Origin: CAZPNX01 sp964518765
GTDB taxonomy: Bacteria; Edwardsbacteria; AC1; EtOH8
Length of the DNA stretch: 64,000 nucleotides
Assembly (NCBI GenBank): GCA_964518765.1
Contig: CAZFJC010000001.1
Location: 62,001-126,000, forward strand
Reading direction: 5' to 3'
The translations under genes were made by a program, and so were the position numbers. Shown here one piece after another: positions 52,455 through 60,921 of the stretch; positions within the stretch are counted from its first letter, which is position 1; each line of letters begins with the position of its first letter. A model generated the notes under the pieces. The model saw only the letters and a program-made list of their open reading frames with translations, was not told where the DNA came from and searched no databases.

Positions 52455-54233
52455 TTAGTAGTCCAGTATCGATCCCGCAGCCTTTTTTCCCACCACCCTC
52501 TCCAACTCCTCCCGGCTCGCCTCCCTCACCTTCTTGGCACTCCCGAACGCCTTCAGCAGCTTCTGGGCCGTCTTGGGCCCGATGCCCTTGATGTCCTCCA
52601 GGTCGCTTTTGGAGACCTTCTTCTCACGGAGCTTGTGGTGGTAGCGCTGGGCGAAGCGGTGGGCCTCGTCGCGCAGGCGCTGGACAAGATGCAGGGCCGA
52701 GGAGTGCTTGTGCAGGCTGACCACCTCCCCGGTCTCCAGGCATAATTCCTCCAGCCTCTTGGCCAGACCGGCCACCGGGAAATTATAGCCCTTTTCCTGT
52801 CGCACTTTCAAGGCTGTTCGCAGCTGGGGGATGCCGCCGTCTACCAGGACCAGGTCCGGAAGATCGGCGCCCTTCTCCTCAAGGTGATCCAGGTAACGCT
52901 CCATCAACTCGCGCATCATGCCCACGTCGTTCTGGCCGGAAACAGACTCGATCCTGAACTGGCGGTAGCCGGTTTTGTAAGGCCTGCCGTCCTTGAACTG
53001 GACGGCCGAGCCGACGCTGTCGGTGCCAGACAGGTTGGAGATGTCGAAGGCGGTCACCAGTCTGGGGATGTCGTCCAGCCCCAGGGCCTGCTGGAGCTCC
53101 TTGAGTGGTTTGACGGTCTTGGAGGAGAGCTTCTCTCGGTGAGCCAGAAGCTCGTCTATCTTGGACTGGACCTGCTTGTATGTCAGGTTGATCAGATGTT
53201 TTTCAAGTGAATTATGAGGTAGTTTTATTATTACTTTTTCGCCCTTTGCTTTGGTAAGCCATTGTTCAAGTAATTTATCATCTTTTGGTAATTTTTTAAT
53301 TATAACACTGGATGGTATCGTCAATCCCTTTATATAATAATAGGTTATAAAATTAGATATTGGATCGCTATCCTTCTCCTCCAAAGGTATCTCCAGTATC
53401 CTGTCGTTCCTGGCCACCAGCTTTCCGTCCCTGAACTGGAGCACGGTGAACAGCATTCTTTCGCCCGACCGCTCGAAGGCGATGAAATCCGTATCCTGTC
53501 CGTCGCGCAATATGACCTTTTGGCGGGCGGAAACGGCCTCCAGATTGTTTATCCTGTCCCGCCAGTGGGCCGCCTGCTCGAAGTCCAGCCTGGCGGCCGC
53601 CTGATCACGGAGCTTCTTCAGGTCGCGGATTAGGGCGCTCCCTTTTCCGGTGAGGTAGCCGGTAGCCATCTTCACCATGGCATTATACTCGGACTGGGAC
53701 ACCTGGCCGGCGCAGGGCGCCAGGCAGCGTCCGATCTGATAGTTAAGGCAGGGGCGGGGCGGCGGGCTTTCTGGCAGCTGGTGGGAGCAGGAGCGCAATG
53801 GGAAGACCTGTTTGATCAGGTGCATGGTGTGCTTCAGCGAGGCGGCGTCGGTGTAAGGGCCGTATAGCTTCGAGCCGTCGTCGGCCAGATTGCGGGTGAC
53901 GAATATCCGGGGGAAGGCCTCCCGGGTGACCTTGATCCAAGGGAACTTCTTGTCGTCCTTGAGCCGGATGTTGTATTTGGGCTGGTGCCGGCGCACCAGT
54001 TCGGCCTCAACTATCAGGGCCTCGATCTCGGAGTCGGTCAAAATATATTCGACGTCCGAGGCGGCCGCAGCCAGGGCCCTCTCCTTGGGGTTTTCCTGGT
54101 TGGCGAAGTGGTTTCGCACCCGCTCCCGGATGCTCTTGGCCTTGCCGATGTAGAGTATTGTCCCCTGGGAGTCTTTGAACAGGTAGACGCCGGGGGCCTC
54201 GGGGAACTGGGAGATCTTCTCTTGGAGGGTCAT
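52455..54233 (-). CDS. uvrC: Excinuclease ABC subunit C
   Basis: A 592-residue UvrC, the dual-incision nuclease of nucleotide excision repair. The N-terminal GIY-YIG domain (PGVYLFKDSQGTILYIGKAKSIRERV, about 14-39), the Cys cluster CLNYQIGRCLAPC, the UVR motif (about 200-240), the RNase-H-like nuclease domain (TAFDISNLSGTDSVGS and LVLVDGGIPQL) and a C-terminal HhH domain (DIEDIKGIGP-like) are all present. A patch near residues 285-345 is encoded by DNA of about 28% GC. ATG 54233 follows GGAGGGT. uvrA and uvrB are not in the window. Confidence 0.97.
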   Translation of the reverse strand: MTLQEKISQFPEAPGVYLFKDSQGTILYIGKAKSIRERVRNHFANQENPKERALAAAASDVEYILTDSEIEALIVEAELVRRHQPKYNIRLKDDKKFPWIKVTREAFPRIFVTRNLADDGSKLYGPYTDAASLKHTMHLIKQVFPLRSCSHQLPESPPPRPCLNYQIGRCLAPCAGQVSQSEYNAMVKMATGYLTGKGSALIRDLKKLRDQAAARLDFEQAAHWRDRINNLEAVSARQKVILRDGQDTDFIAFERSGERMLFTVLQFRDGKLVARNDRILEIPLEEKDSDPISNFITYYYIKGLTIPSSVIIKKLPKDDKLLEQWLTKAKGEKVIIKLPHNSLEKHLINLTYKQVQSKIDELLAHREKLSSKTVKPLKELQQALGLDDIPRLVTAFDISNLSGTDSVGSAVQFKDGRPYKTGYRQFRIESVSGQNDVGMMRELMERYLDHLEEKGADLPDLVLVDGGIPQLRTALKVRQEKGYNFPVAGLAKRLEELCLETGEVVSLHKHSSALHLVQRLRDEAHRFAQRYHHKLREKKVSKSDLEDIKGIGPKTAQKLLKAFGSAKKVREASREELERVVGKKAAGSILDY

Positions 54234-54258
54234 TCGGATGCGTATGCTAAGTATTTGA

Positions 54259-54304
54259 CCACCCCTTGATCCCCTTCTTGAGCAGGGAGGGGACTGGGTT
54301 GGTT
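54259..54304. repeat. Imperfect palindromic repeat upstream of uvrC
   Basis: CCCCTTGATCCCCTTC is followed by a GAG-containing loop and GGGAGGGGACTGGG; the arms are only partly complementary. Composition and layout resemble the better-preserved palindrome at 49713-49762. Confidence 0.4.
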
Positions 54305-54316
54305 GGAGTATTTCAG

Positions 54317-54982
54317 CTAGACCGGCTGGATGCAGTCCGGAGCGTCGTGCCCTGGAAGGTTGACCGTCGGGGAGACCTGGTAGGCTTCCATCCCCTTCTC
54401 CGGGAACGGTCGCAGCAGGTCCAGGACCCCCCCGTCATCCCCCCCCTCCCCCAGCCAGGCTTGGTAGGCTTCCCTGGGCAGTATCACCGGCATCCGGTCG
54501 TGGATGGGAGCCAGCACCTTGTTGGGCGAGGTGGTGATGATGGTGAAGGTTCTAATATTTTTACCCTCGGGCGATTTCCAGTCGTCGTAGAGCCCGGCGA
54601 AGGCAAAAGGCCGGCCGTCCCTCATCCGCACGAACATCGGAGTCTTCTTACCCCCCTCCTGCCGCCACTCGTAAAACCCGTCAGCCACCACCAGGCAGCG
54701 TTTCTTCTTCAGGGAATTGCGAAAGCTGGGCTTGGAGGCCAGAGTCTCGGCCCTGGCGTTGATCAACTTATAGCCGATCTTGGGGTCCTTGGCCCAGAAG
54801 GGTATCAGGCCCCACTGCAACCCGTCGACCTTCCTCTTCCCGTCGAACAGGATTGCCGCCGCCCGCTGGCCGGGGGCGATGTTGTAGCGGGGCTCCAGCT
54901 TGAACTGAAAGTCGCCGGGATCGACCTCGAACTCCTGGGAGACCTCCTCCTCGCCGGCTTGGCGCACGAAACGTCCGCACAT
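54317..54982 (-). CDS. yedK: SOS response-associated peptidase (SRAP/YedK/HMCES)
   Basis: A 221-residue SRAP protein. The start is set at ATG 54982 because the catalytic Cys must be residue 2 (MCGRF); an in-frame Met four codons earlier would hide it. Conserved N75 (INARAE), E105 (GFYEW) and H161 (HDRMPVIL) complete the active site. YedK/HMCES forms a thiazolidine cross-link with abasic sites in single-stranded DNA and so shields them. It lies downstream of umuDC on the same strand, fitting co-expression in DNA damage. Full length. Confidence 0.95.
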   Translation of the reverse strand: MCGRFVRQAGEEEVSQEFEVDPGDFQFKLEPRYNIAPGQRAAAILFDGKRKVDGLQWGLIPFWAKDPKIGYKLINARAETLASKPSFRNSLKKKRCLVVADGFYEWRQEGGKKTPMFVRMRDGRPFAFAGLYDDWKSPEGKNIRTFTIITTSPNKVLAPIHDRMPVILPREAYQAWLGEGGDDGGVLDLLRPFPEKGMEAYQVSPTVNLPGHDAPDCIQPV

Positions 54983-55028
54983 CTCTCTTTCCACCAGTTA
55001 CGGATGTTCTAATAGGTTTGTGAGGTTT

Positions 55029-55111
55029 GATATGTTCCCCACGTCTGAAGTTCGAAGCCTCGTATTCCAAAAATCTTCAACTTATTAAACATATGGAACA
55101 TATCGAACTTC
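55029..55111. promoter_or_regulatory. Paired inverted repeats between umuC and the SRAP gene
   Basis: GATATGTTCC (55029-55038) recurs inverted as GGAACATATC (55095-55104), and GAAGTTCGA (55047-55055) recurs inverted as TCGAACTTC (55103-55111). The region is the likely promoter zone of the SRAP gene. The elements could be operator half-sites of a damage-response repressor or a decayed mobile repeat; neither matches a standard LexA box that I recognise. Confidence 0.4.
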
Positions 55112-55115
55112 GGTA

Positions 55116-56384
55116 TCAAGCCTTGACGGTCGGTATCTCGTCCCACCGGGTGGTGAACCGCTTGGAAAGCTTGTTCTGCCGCATGCCCCAGGTCCTTTTC
55201 ACCCCCTGGGCGGCGTAGAACACCTTGTTGCGGCCCATCCGGATGTTTATCGAGTCCAGGGCCCTCATCACCGACTGCTTTATCTGAATGCCGCCGTCGT
55301 AGGCGAAGGCGTCCAGCTGCACCCGGGAGTCCGGCACCACCCCGGACAGCATCACCCCAGCCTTCTTATAGGCGTAACCCAGGCGGAAGATCCTGTCCAG
55401 GGCCTGGTGGGCCGCCCGAATGATGTCCGGGGTGTAGGCCGTTGGCACGGCCAGGCCGGTGGTGGCGAAGTTGCGGTATTGGGGCTCGTCGCCGAAGACG
55501 TCGGTTTCGATGAAAACGGAGACCGCCGAGGCCCGGCTGCTCTGCCGCCTCAGCTTCTCGGCCGACATCGAGGCATACTCGGCCACCGCCTGTTCCAGTT
55601 CGGCCCTCTTCCGCACCGGCTGGCCGAAGGAGCGCGATGTCAGCAGGTTCTTCTTGTCGGGGACGGCCTCGTCCAGCCCGATGCAGGGCTGGCCCCGAAG
55701 CTCGGTGACGGTGCGCAGGCCCATGACCGTCATCCTCTGCCTGACAAACTTGTCCGGCAGGTCCCTGAGCTGTTTAGCGTTCAGGATGCCCCGGCCGCTC
55801 AAAAGCCTGGCGTATCGTCGGCCTATGCCCCAGACGTCCCCCACCTCCACCCCTTCCAGGATGCGGTCGATGTCGGGATGATCGGTGATGTCGAAGACGC
55901 CCTTGGCCTCCTTCCTTCTTTTGGCGATGCGGTTGGCGATCTTCGCCAGGGTCTTGGTGGGCCCGATGCCGACGGAGGTGGGGATGCCGGTCCAGCGATA
56001 GACGGTGCCCTTTATTTTGCGGCCATAGTCCTCCAGGCTTCCCTGGAAACCGGTCAAATCAAGGAAGGCCTCGTCGATGGAATAGACCTCCATGCCCGGG
56101 CTGAACTGGCGCAGCACCTCCATCACCCGGTTGGACATGTCGCCGTAGAGGGTGAAGTTGGCCGAGAACACCTGGACGTCGTGCTGTAATATCAGATCCT
56201 GCTGCTCGAAGAAGGGCTCGGCCATCTTGATGCCGACGGCCTTGGCCTCGGCCGTCCGGGCGATGACGCAGCCGTCGTTGTTGGAAAGGACGATGACCGG
56301 CCGATCGCGCAGTTGGGGATCGAACACCTGCTCGCAGGAGGCATAGAAGCTGTTGCAATCCACCAGGGCGAAGCTGGAGCGCAT
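55116..56384 (-). CDS. umuC: Translesion DNA polymerase V catalytic subunit UmuC
   Basis: A 422-residue Y-family polymerase. Catalytic motifs are ALVDCNSFYASCEQVF (about 5-20) and VYSIDEAFLDL (about 100-110), with HhH-type EGVEVGDVWGIGRRYARLL and a little-finger domain after it. ATG 56384 with GGTGAAG upstream is preferred to the GTG four codons earlier. UmuC with two processed UmuD' subunits copies past lesions, with mutation. umuD lies 108 bases upstream on the same strand, so they form the usual operon. Confidence 0.96.
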   Translation of the reverse strand: MRSSFALVDCNSFYASCEQVFDPQLRDRPVIVLSNNDGCVIARTAEAKAVGIKMAEPFFEQQDLILQHDVQVFSANFTLYGDMSNRVMEVLRQFSPGMEVYSIDEAFLDLTGFQGSLEDYGRKIKGTVYRWTGIPTSVGIGPTKTLAKIANRIAKRRKEAKGVFDITDHPDIDRILEGVEVGDVWGIGRRYARLLSGRGILNAKQLRDLPDKFVRQRMTVMGLRTVTELRGQPCIGLDEAVPDKKNLLTSRSFGQPVRKRAELEQAVAEYASMSAEKLRRQSSRASAVSVFIETDVFGDEPQYRNFATTGLAVPTAYTPDIIRAAHQALDRIFRLGYAYKKAGVMLSGVVPDSRVQLDAFAYDGGIQIKQSVMRALDSINIRMGRNKVFYAAQGVKRTWGMRQNKLSKRFTTRWDEIPTVKA

Positions 56385-56492
56385 ACTAATCTTCACCGGT
56401 ATCTGACGGCCATCGAGTAGGCCGGCGTCTCGAGGCGCCTTGTCGGCTTTCGACGACTGGCTGCCAGCTCTTGATCGCTTACCACCACAAAA

Positions 56493-56957
56493 TCACAAGG
56501 CGTGTATCACGTGGGTGACCACCCCCCAAACCTCGAAGCCCATCTCCGGGGTGACCTCCATCTCCCTGAAATCAGGGTTCTCCGAGGCCAGGAAGACCTT
56601 GTCCTTTCGCTTGCACAGACGTTTGACGGCCAGCTCGCCGTTGACCGCGGCCACCACGATCCTACGGTCGGCCGGCTCCAGGGCCCGGTCTACGATCAGG
56701 ATGTCCCCGGCGTGGATCCCCGCTTGGATCATGGAGCTTCCCTGGACTTTGACGAAGAAGGTGGCCGCCGGGTGCTTCACCAGATGCTCGTTGAGGTCCA
56801 GCCGCTTGTCCAAGAAGTCGTCGGCCGGCGAGGGAAAACCGGCCGGCACCTTGGCCAGGAAAAGCGGCAGCTTTAGCTTCGACCTCCGCTCAAACCCGTA
56901 AACCTCTGACAGCCCCTGGCCCAGCCTTATCTTTTTGGATTGCTTGGTCGCCGTCAT
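56493..56957 (-). CDS. umuD: Polymerase V accessory protein UmuD
   Basis: A 154-residue LexA/UmuD-family S24 peptidase. The self-cleavage bond is A39-G40 (KVPAGFPSP), the catalytic Ser is about S75 (GSSM) and the Lys about K112 (GELAVKRL). RecA filaments trigger cleavage to UmuD', which joins UmuC. The absence of a DNA-binding winged helix at the N-terminus separates it from LexA. A promoter and a strong GGAGGGAGG ribosome-binding site lie upstream. No standard SOS box was recognised there. Confidence 0.95.
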   Translation of the reverse strand: MTATKQSKKIRLGQGLSEVYGFERRSKLKLPLFLAKVPAGFPSPADDFLDKRLDLNEHLVKHPAATFFVKVQGSSMIQAGIHAGDILIVDRALEPADRRIVVAAVNGELAVKRLCKRKDKVFLASENPDFREMEVTPEMGFEVWGVVTHVIHAL

Positions 56958-56978
56958 CTCTCGCCTCCCTCCACCTTA

Positions 56979-57007
56979 ACTATATCACGTTGACCCGCCG
57001 GTTTCAA
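56979..57007 (-). promoter_or_regulatory. Sigma-70 promoter of umuDC
   Basis: On the minus strand TTGAAA (57002-57007), a 17-base spacer and TATAGT (56979-56984). It is back-to-back with the tldD promoter at 57052-57080. Confidence 0.65.
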
Positions 57008-57051
57008 GAACAAGAAAATCCTTCCGCCCAAACCCTTGCGGCCGTTTTGTC

Positions 57052-57080
57052 TTGAATAACCGCCCCCCATATGGTATACT
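57052..57080 (+). promoter_or_regulatory. Sigma-70 promoter of the tldD-pyr operon
   Basis: TTGAAT (57052-57057), a 17-base spacer and TATACT (57075-57080) predict transcription from about 57087. That excludes an ATG at 57084 and supports ATG 57117 for tldD. Confidence 0.65.
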
Positions 57081-57116
57081 AAAATGATAAAGAAAGATAT
57101 CCGGAGAACCTGCCAG

Positions 57117-58556
57117 ATGAAAACCTTCGCCAAACGGGTCATCGAATCTCTTCCCCGGGGCGTCGAATATGCCGACGTCCGCATCACCGACTCCGAGGGA
57201 CAGGGCCTGGCCGTCCGCAACGGAATCGTGGAATCGGTGACCTCGGGACGCAATTCCGGATTCGGCCTTCGGGTCCTCTTCCGGGGAGCCTGGGGTTTTG
57301 CCTCCAGCGCCCGGCTTGAGGAAGCCGAGATACCCAAGATTGTCAAGTCGGCCTTGGAGATCGCCCGGGCCTCGGCACTCACCAAGCCCGAGCCCGTCAA
57401 GTTGGCCCCGCAGAGGCCGGCCCGCGGCTCCTACTGCTCCACGGTGAGGAAGGATCCCTTCGCCGTTCCCCTGGAGCGCAAGATCTCCCTGCTGCTGGAG
57501 GCCGACCGCCTGATGCGGAGGAACAGAAAGATAAAGGTGGCCAACGGCGCCCTGTGGTTCTCCCGGGATCACAAGACCTTTGCCTCCACCGAGGGGGCTC
57601 TGACATCGCAGGCAATTACCGAATCCGGAGGCGAGATCTCGGCCCTGGCGGTGGAGGGCCGCGAGGTCCAGGTGCGCAGCTACCCCAACATGGGAGGGGA
57701 CACCAAGCAGGCCGGCTATGAGTTCGTGGAGTGGATGGACCTGGCCGGCAACGCCGAGCGTACGGCCGACGAAGCGGCCATGCTGCTCAAGGCCCCTCCC
57801 TGCCCGTCCGGCAGCGCCACCATCATCATCGCCACCAACCAGCTGGCCCTGCAGGTGCACGAGTCCATCGGACACCCCATCGAGCTGGACCGGGTCTTCG
57901 GCACTGAGGCCGCCTACGCCGGCACCAGCTTTCTGACCTTGGACAAGCTCCACCAGCTGCGCTACGGCTCGGACCTGGTTAATGTCTACGCCGACGCCAC
58001 CGTGCCCGGAGGCTTGGGCACCTTCGGCTGGGACGACGAGGGAGTGCCGGCCCAGCGGGTACCGATAATCGACCGGGGGCGATTCTGCGGCTACCTGACT
58101 TCGCGCGAGACCGCCTCCAAGCTGGGCCAGACCTCGGGCGGAGCCATGCGGGCTGACGGCTGGAACCGCATCCCCCTCATCCGAATGACCAACATCAATC
58201 TCGAGCCGGGTGCCTGGAAATACGAAGATCTCATAGCCGACACCGAGGACGGCATCCTGTTCGACACCACCAAGACCTGGAGCATCGATGATAAGCGTCT
58301 CAATTTCCAGTTTGCCACCGAGGTCGCCTGGAGGATCAGGAAAGGCAAAATCACCCGCCAGGCTTACAAGAACGCCACCTATACCGGCATGACCCCGGTC
58401 TTCTGGAATTCCTGCGACGCCATCTGCGACCGCAGGTCATGGAGGCTGTGGGGGATCCCCAACTGCGGCAAGGGCCAGCCCGGCCAGTCGGCCCACGTCG
58501 GCCACGGGGTGTCCCCGGCCCGCTTCCGCCATGTCCAGGTGGGCGTCTCTAGCTGA
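57117..58556 (+). CDS. tldD: TldD-family zinc metalloprotease
   Basis: A 479-residue TldD. The metal motif HESIGH (about 248-253, HExxxH) and the C-terminal Cys of NCGKGQ are family features. TldD with TldE/PmbA degrades unfolded peptides and processes some ribosomal peptides and toxins in the cytoplasm. The start ATG 57117 is supported by GGAG at 57102 and by the promoter position. No tldE/pmbA follows directly; the next gene, 17 bases on, encodes a TPR lipoprotein, so the partner must be elsewhere. Confidence 0.93.
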   Translation: MKTFAKRVIESLPRGVEYADVRITDSEGQGLAVRNGIVESVTSGRNSGFGLRVLFRGAWGFASSARLEEAEIPKIVKSALEIARASALTKPEPVKLAPQRPARGSYCSTVRKDPFAVPLERKISLLLEADRLMRRNRKIKVANGALWFSRDHKTFASTEGALTSQAITESGGEISALAVEGREVQVRSYPNMGGDTKQAGYEFVEWMDLAGNAERTADEAAMLLKAPPCPSGSATIIIATNQLALQVHESIGHPIELDRVFGTEAAYAGTSFLTLDKLHQLRYGSDLVNVYADATVPGGLGTFGWDDEGVPAQRVPIIDRGRFCGYLTSRETASKLGQTSGGAMRADGWNRIPLIRMTNINLEPGAWKYEDLIADTEDGILFDTTKTWSIDDKRLNFQFATEVAWRIRKGKITRQAYKNATYTGMTPVFWNSCDAICDRRSWRLWGIPNCGKGQPGQSAHVGHGVSPARFRHVQVGVSS

Positions 58557-58585
58557 AATCCCGATCCAGAGCATTGACGATAACC

Positions 58586-60148
58586 ATGGGATCCAGGCAT
58601 CGACATGCCATCCTCCTGGCGGCCGCCCTATCCTTGGTCGGCCTCTGCGGCGGCTGCGCCTATTTCAATACCTACTACAACGCCAAGAAGCTTTTCGACC
58701 AGGCCTCGCGCAACCGACCCGACTTTCCCGATACCGTGGCCGCCGGGCCGGCGGAGTCCGACCTCTACCAGAAGTCCTTCGACAAGTTCGCCTACGTCAT
58801 CGCCAAATATCCCTCGAGCCGCTGGGCCCCCCCCAGCCTTTACCACATGGCCGAGGCCTCCTACAAGCGCGGAGAATACCCTAAAGCCCAGGGGCTGTAC
58901 CATGACGTCTGGGATTTCTATCCCGGATCCAAGCATGCTGCCCGCGCCAGGCTGGGCTTCGCCCTGGCCTCCTGGAGGGCGGGCGAGGCCGAGAGAGCCA
59001 AGTGGATACTGTCCTCAGTCTCCGGGTTAGATGCCCGCACCCGCGAGATGGCCGAATACCTTTCGGCCCTCATCAGCCAGTCGACCGGCGAATTCGCCGA
59101 GGCTGCTCTTCAGTGGGAAAGATACTTGTACCAGCACCATAAGGGCCGGTTTGCCAACCAGGCCCGCTATAACCGGAGCCTATGCCTGGTGCAGCAGGGC
59201 GACTTTGCCACTGCCGCCTCCGAGTTGGAAAAGCTGCTGGCCCGACGTCTCAAGAAGAATTTCAGGACGCAGGCTCGCCTGCTGCTGGCCTCGGCCCTGG
59301 AGAAGTCGGGGAAAGGCGCCGAGGCCTTGGCTACCTATCGGATGCTGGAAAGGTCGACCATAAGCCCGGCTGACCAGCGAACGGTGGCACTGAGCATCGC
59401 CAGGATTAAAGCCTCGTCCCTCGATCCGGACCAGGCCCGAGGCCTTTACCGCCAGGTGGCGGCCAAGCATCCCCGGACCGAGGCTTCGGCATCCGCCTAC
59501 TACCTGATGGCCGAGCTCTGGGAGCAGGAGAATATGCTGGACAGCGCCCAGACCTACTATACCATGTCTCGCCAGGAGAGCCCAGGAAGCCCGGTGGCCG
59601 AGGAGGCCCTGCGGGCGGCCTCGGATATCGCCATACTGCAGGCTTTGGACAACCAAACGGCCGACGACAAGTCCAGGGAGCAGAACGCCGCCATCCAATA
59701 TATGATGGCCGAGCACTATCTTTTCCAGCTGAACCAGCCGGACCAGGCGCTGGAGAGGTACCGCACGGTGTCCGCGACTTATGCCGACCTGCCAATCGCC
59801 GCCAAATCTCTTTACGCTTCGGGATGGATCTACCTCCGGTTAAAGGCGGACACGTCCTCTGCCGACAGCATCTTCTCCCTGCTGGTGGAGCGCTACCCCC
59901 GGACGCGCTATGCCAACGGGGCTCGGGAGCATCTGGGGCTGCCCCTGGACACGGCCGTCGCCGATACCGAACCCGAGATCGCCCTGGCCGTGCCGATCTC
60001 TATCAAGATTGACACCTCCGCTGTCCCCAGCAAGCATGAGGGCCAGCAGCCGGAGCCGGACAAAAAGATACCAACCCCGCCCGGCCTGAAGGAGGATACC
60101 CTAAAGACCGGCTCAAAACAGAACGGCATGATAAAAGAGGACAAATGA
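58586..60148 (+). CDS. TPR-repeat lipoprotein
   Basis: A 520-residue exported lipoprotein. The signal peptide ends with the lipobox GLCGGC (Cys about 24) followed by AYFNTYYNAKKLF, a motif seen at the start of many TPR lipoproteins in FCB-group genomes. BamD-like tetratricopeptide repeats fill residues about 50-470 (for example SLYHMAEASYKRGEYPKAQGLY; YYLMAELWEQENMLDSAQTYY), ending in a charged Pro-rich tail. ATG 58586 is preferred to TTG 58574. Its stop overlaps the pyrK start (ATGA), so it is coupled to pyrimidine synthesis genes. Probably an envelope scaffold. Confidence 0.8.
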   Translation: MGSRHRHAILLAAALSLVGLCGGCAYFNTYYNAKKLFDQASRNRPDFPDTVAAGPAESDLYQKSFDKFAYVIAKYPSSRWAPPSLYHMAEASYKRGEYPKAQGLYHDVWDFYPGSKHAARARLGFALASWRAGEAERAKWILSSVSGLDARTREMAEYLSALISQSTGEFAEAALQWERYLYQHHKGRFANQARYNRSLCLVQQGDFATAASELEKLLARRLKKNFRTQARLLLASALEKSGKGAEALATYRMLERSTISPADQRTVALSIARIKASSLDPDQARGLYRQVAAKHPRTEASASAYYLMAELWEQENMLDSAQTYYTMSRQESPGSPVAEEALRAASDIAILQALDNQTADDKSREQNAAIQYMMAEHYLFQLNQPDQALERYRTVSATYADLPIAAKSLYASGWIYLRLKADTSSADSIFSLLVERYPRTRYANGAREHLGLPLDTAVADTEPEIALAVPISIKIDTSAVPSKHEGQQPEPDKKIPTPPGLKEDTLKTGSKQNGMIKEDK

Positions 60149-60921
60149 CCTCTGCCCGCCGCCACAAGGCCGTTCTGTCCTCGAACCGGCCGGCCGGCCG
60201 GGATGTCTTTCTGATGTCGCTTCGGGATCCAAGCCTGGCCGGACGTGTCCGCCCCGGCCAATTCGTCATGCTCCGCCAGCCGGACCGGCTTGATCCCCTC
60301 CTTCCTCGCCCCTTCAGCGTCCATGACGCCGCGGGGGCTGATTTGAAGTTGCTCTATCGCCTGACGGGAAGGGGAACCAGGTTCCTGTCTCAGCTTAAAA
60401 AGGGCACGATGGTGGATGTCATCGGCCCCCTGGGCCGCGGTTTTAAACCGGAACGCGTTGGCCGGGCCGTGATGGTGGCCGGGGGGCTGGGTATCGCCCC
60501 CATGCCGCTCCTGGTCAAAAGACTCCGATTCTTGGGAGTACCATCGGTCCTGCTCTACGGCTGCCGGGACAAGGGCCAGCTACTGGCGGTCCCGGGAGTC
60601 AAGGCCGTCATCTCCACCGAGGACGGAAGCTGCGGCCGCCGCGGCCGGGCCACCGACCTTTTGGAGGATTACCTACGCACCGGCGAACCCTGTCGCGTTT
60701 ACGCCTGCGGCCCCTGGGCGATGCTGAAGCAGGTCTCCCTGGTATGCCGCAAACATGGGACATTGTGCCAGGTGTCGCTGGAGGCCAGGATGGCCTGCGG
60801 GGTCGGCGCCTGCCAGGGCTGCGCCGTCAAGGCCGCCGACGGTGGATACCTCCACGTCTGCTCGGACGGACCGGTGTTCGATTCGCACCAGATCGATTGG
60901 AGCCAGGAGCCGCCGGTATGA
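60145..60921 (+). CDS. pyrK: Dihydroorotate dehydrogenase electron-transfer subunit
   Basis: A 258-residue iron-sulfur flavoprotein that passes electrons from dihydroorotate dehydrogenase B to NAD. The FAD-binding RPFSVHD, NAD-binding GGLGIAPMPLL and the 2Fe-2S ligands CGVGACQGCAV...C (about 213-232) are present. The start overlaps the TPR gene stop, and the pyrD start overlaps its own stop, which is the usual pyrK-pyrD coupling of the type 1B enzyme. Confidence 0.95.
   Translation: MTSARRHKAVLSSNRPAGRDVFLMSLRDPSLAGRVRPGQFVMLRQPDRLDPLLPRPFSVHDAAGADLKLLYRLTGRGTRFLSQLKKGTMVDVIGPLGRGFKPERVGRAVMVAGGLGIAPMPLLVKRLRFLGVPSVLLYGCRDKGQLLAVPGVKAVISTEDGSCGRRGRATDLLEDYLRTGEPCRVYACGPWAMLKQVSLVCRKHGTLCQVSLEARMACGVGACQGCAVKAADGGYLHVCSDGPVFDSHQIDWSQEPPV

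Noticed and set aside
57084..57116. Upstream ATG as the tldD start
   Set aside because: It lies at or before the transcription start predicted from the TTGAAT/TATACT promoter and lacks a ribosome-binding site.
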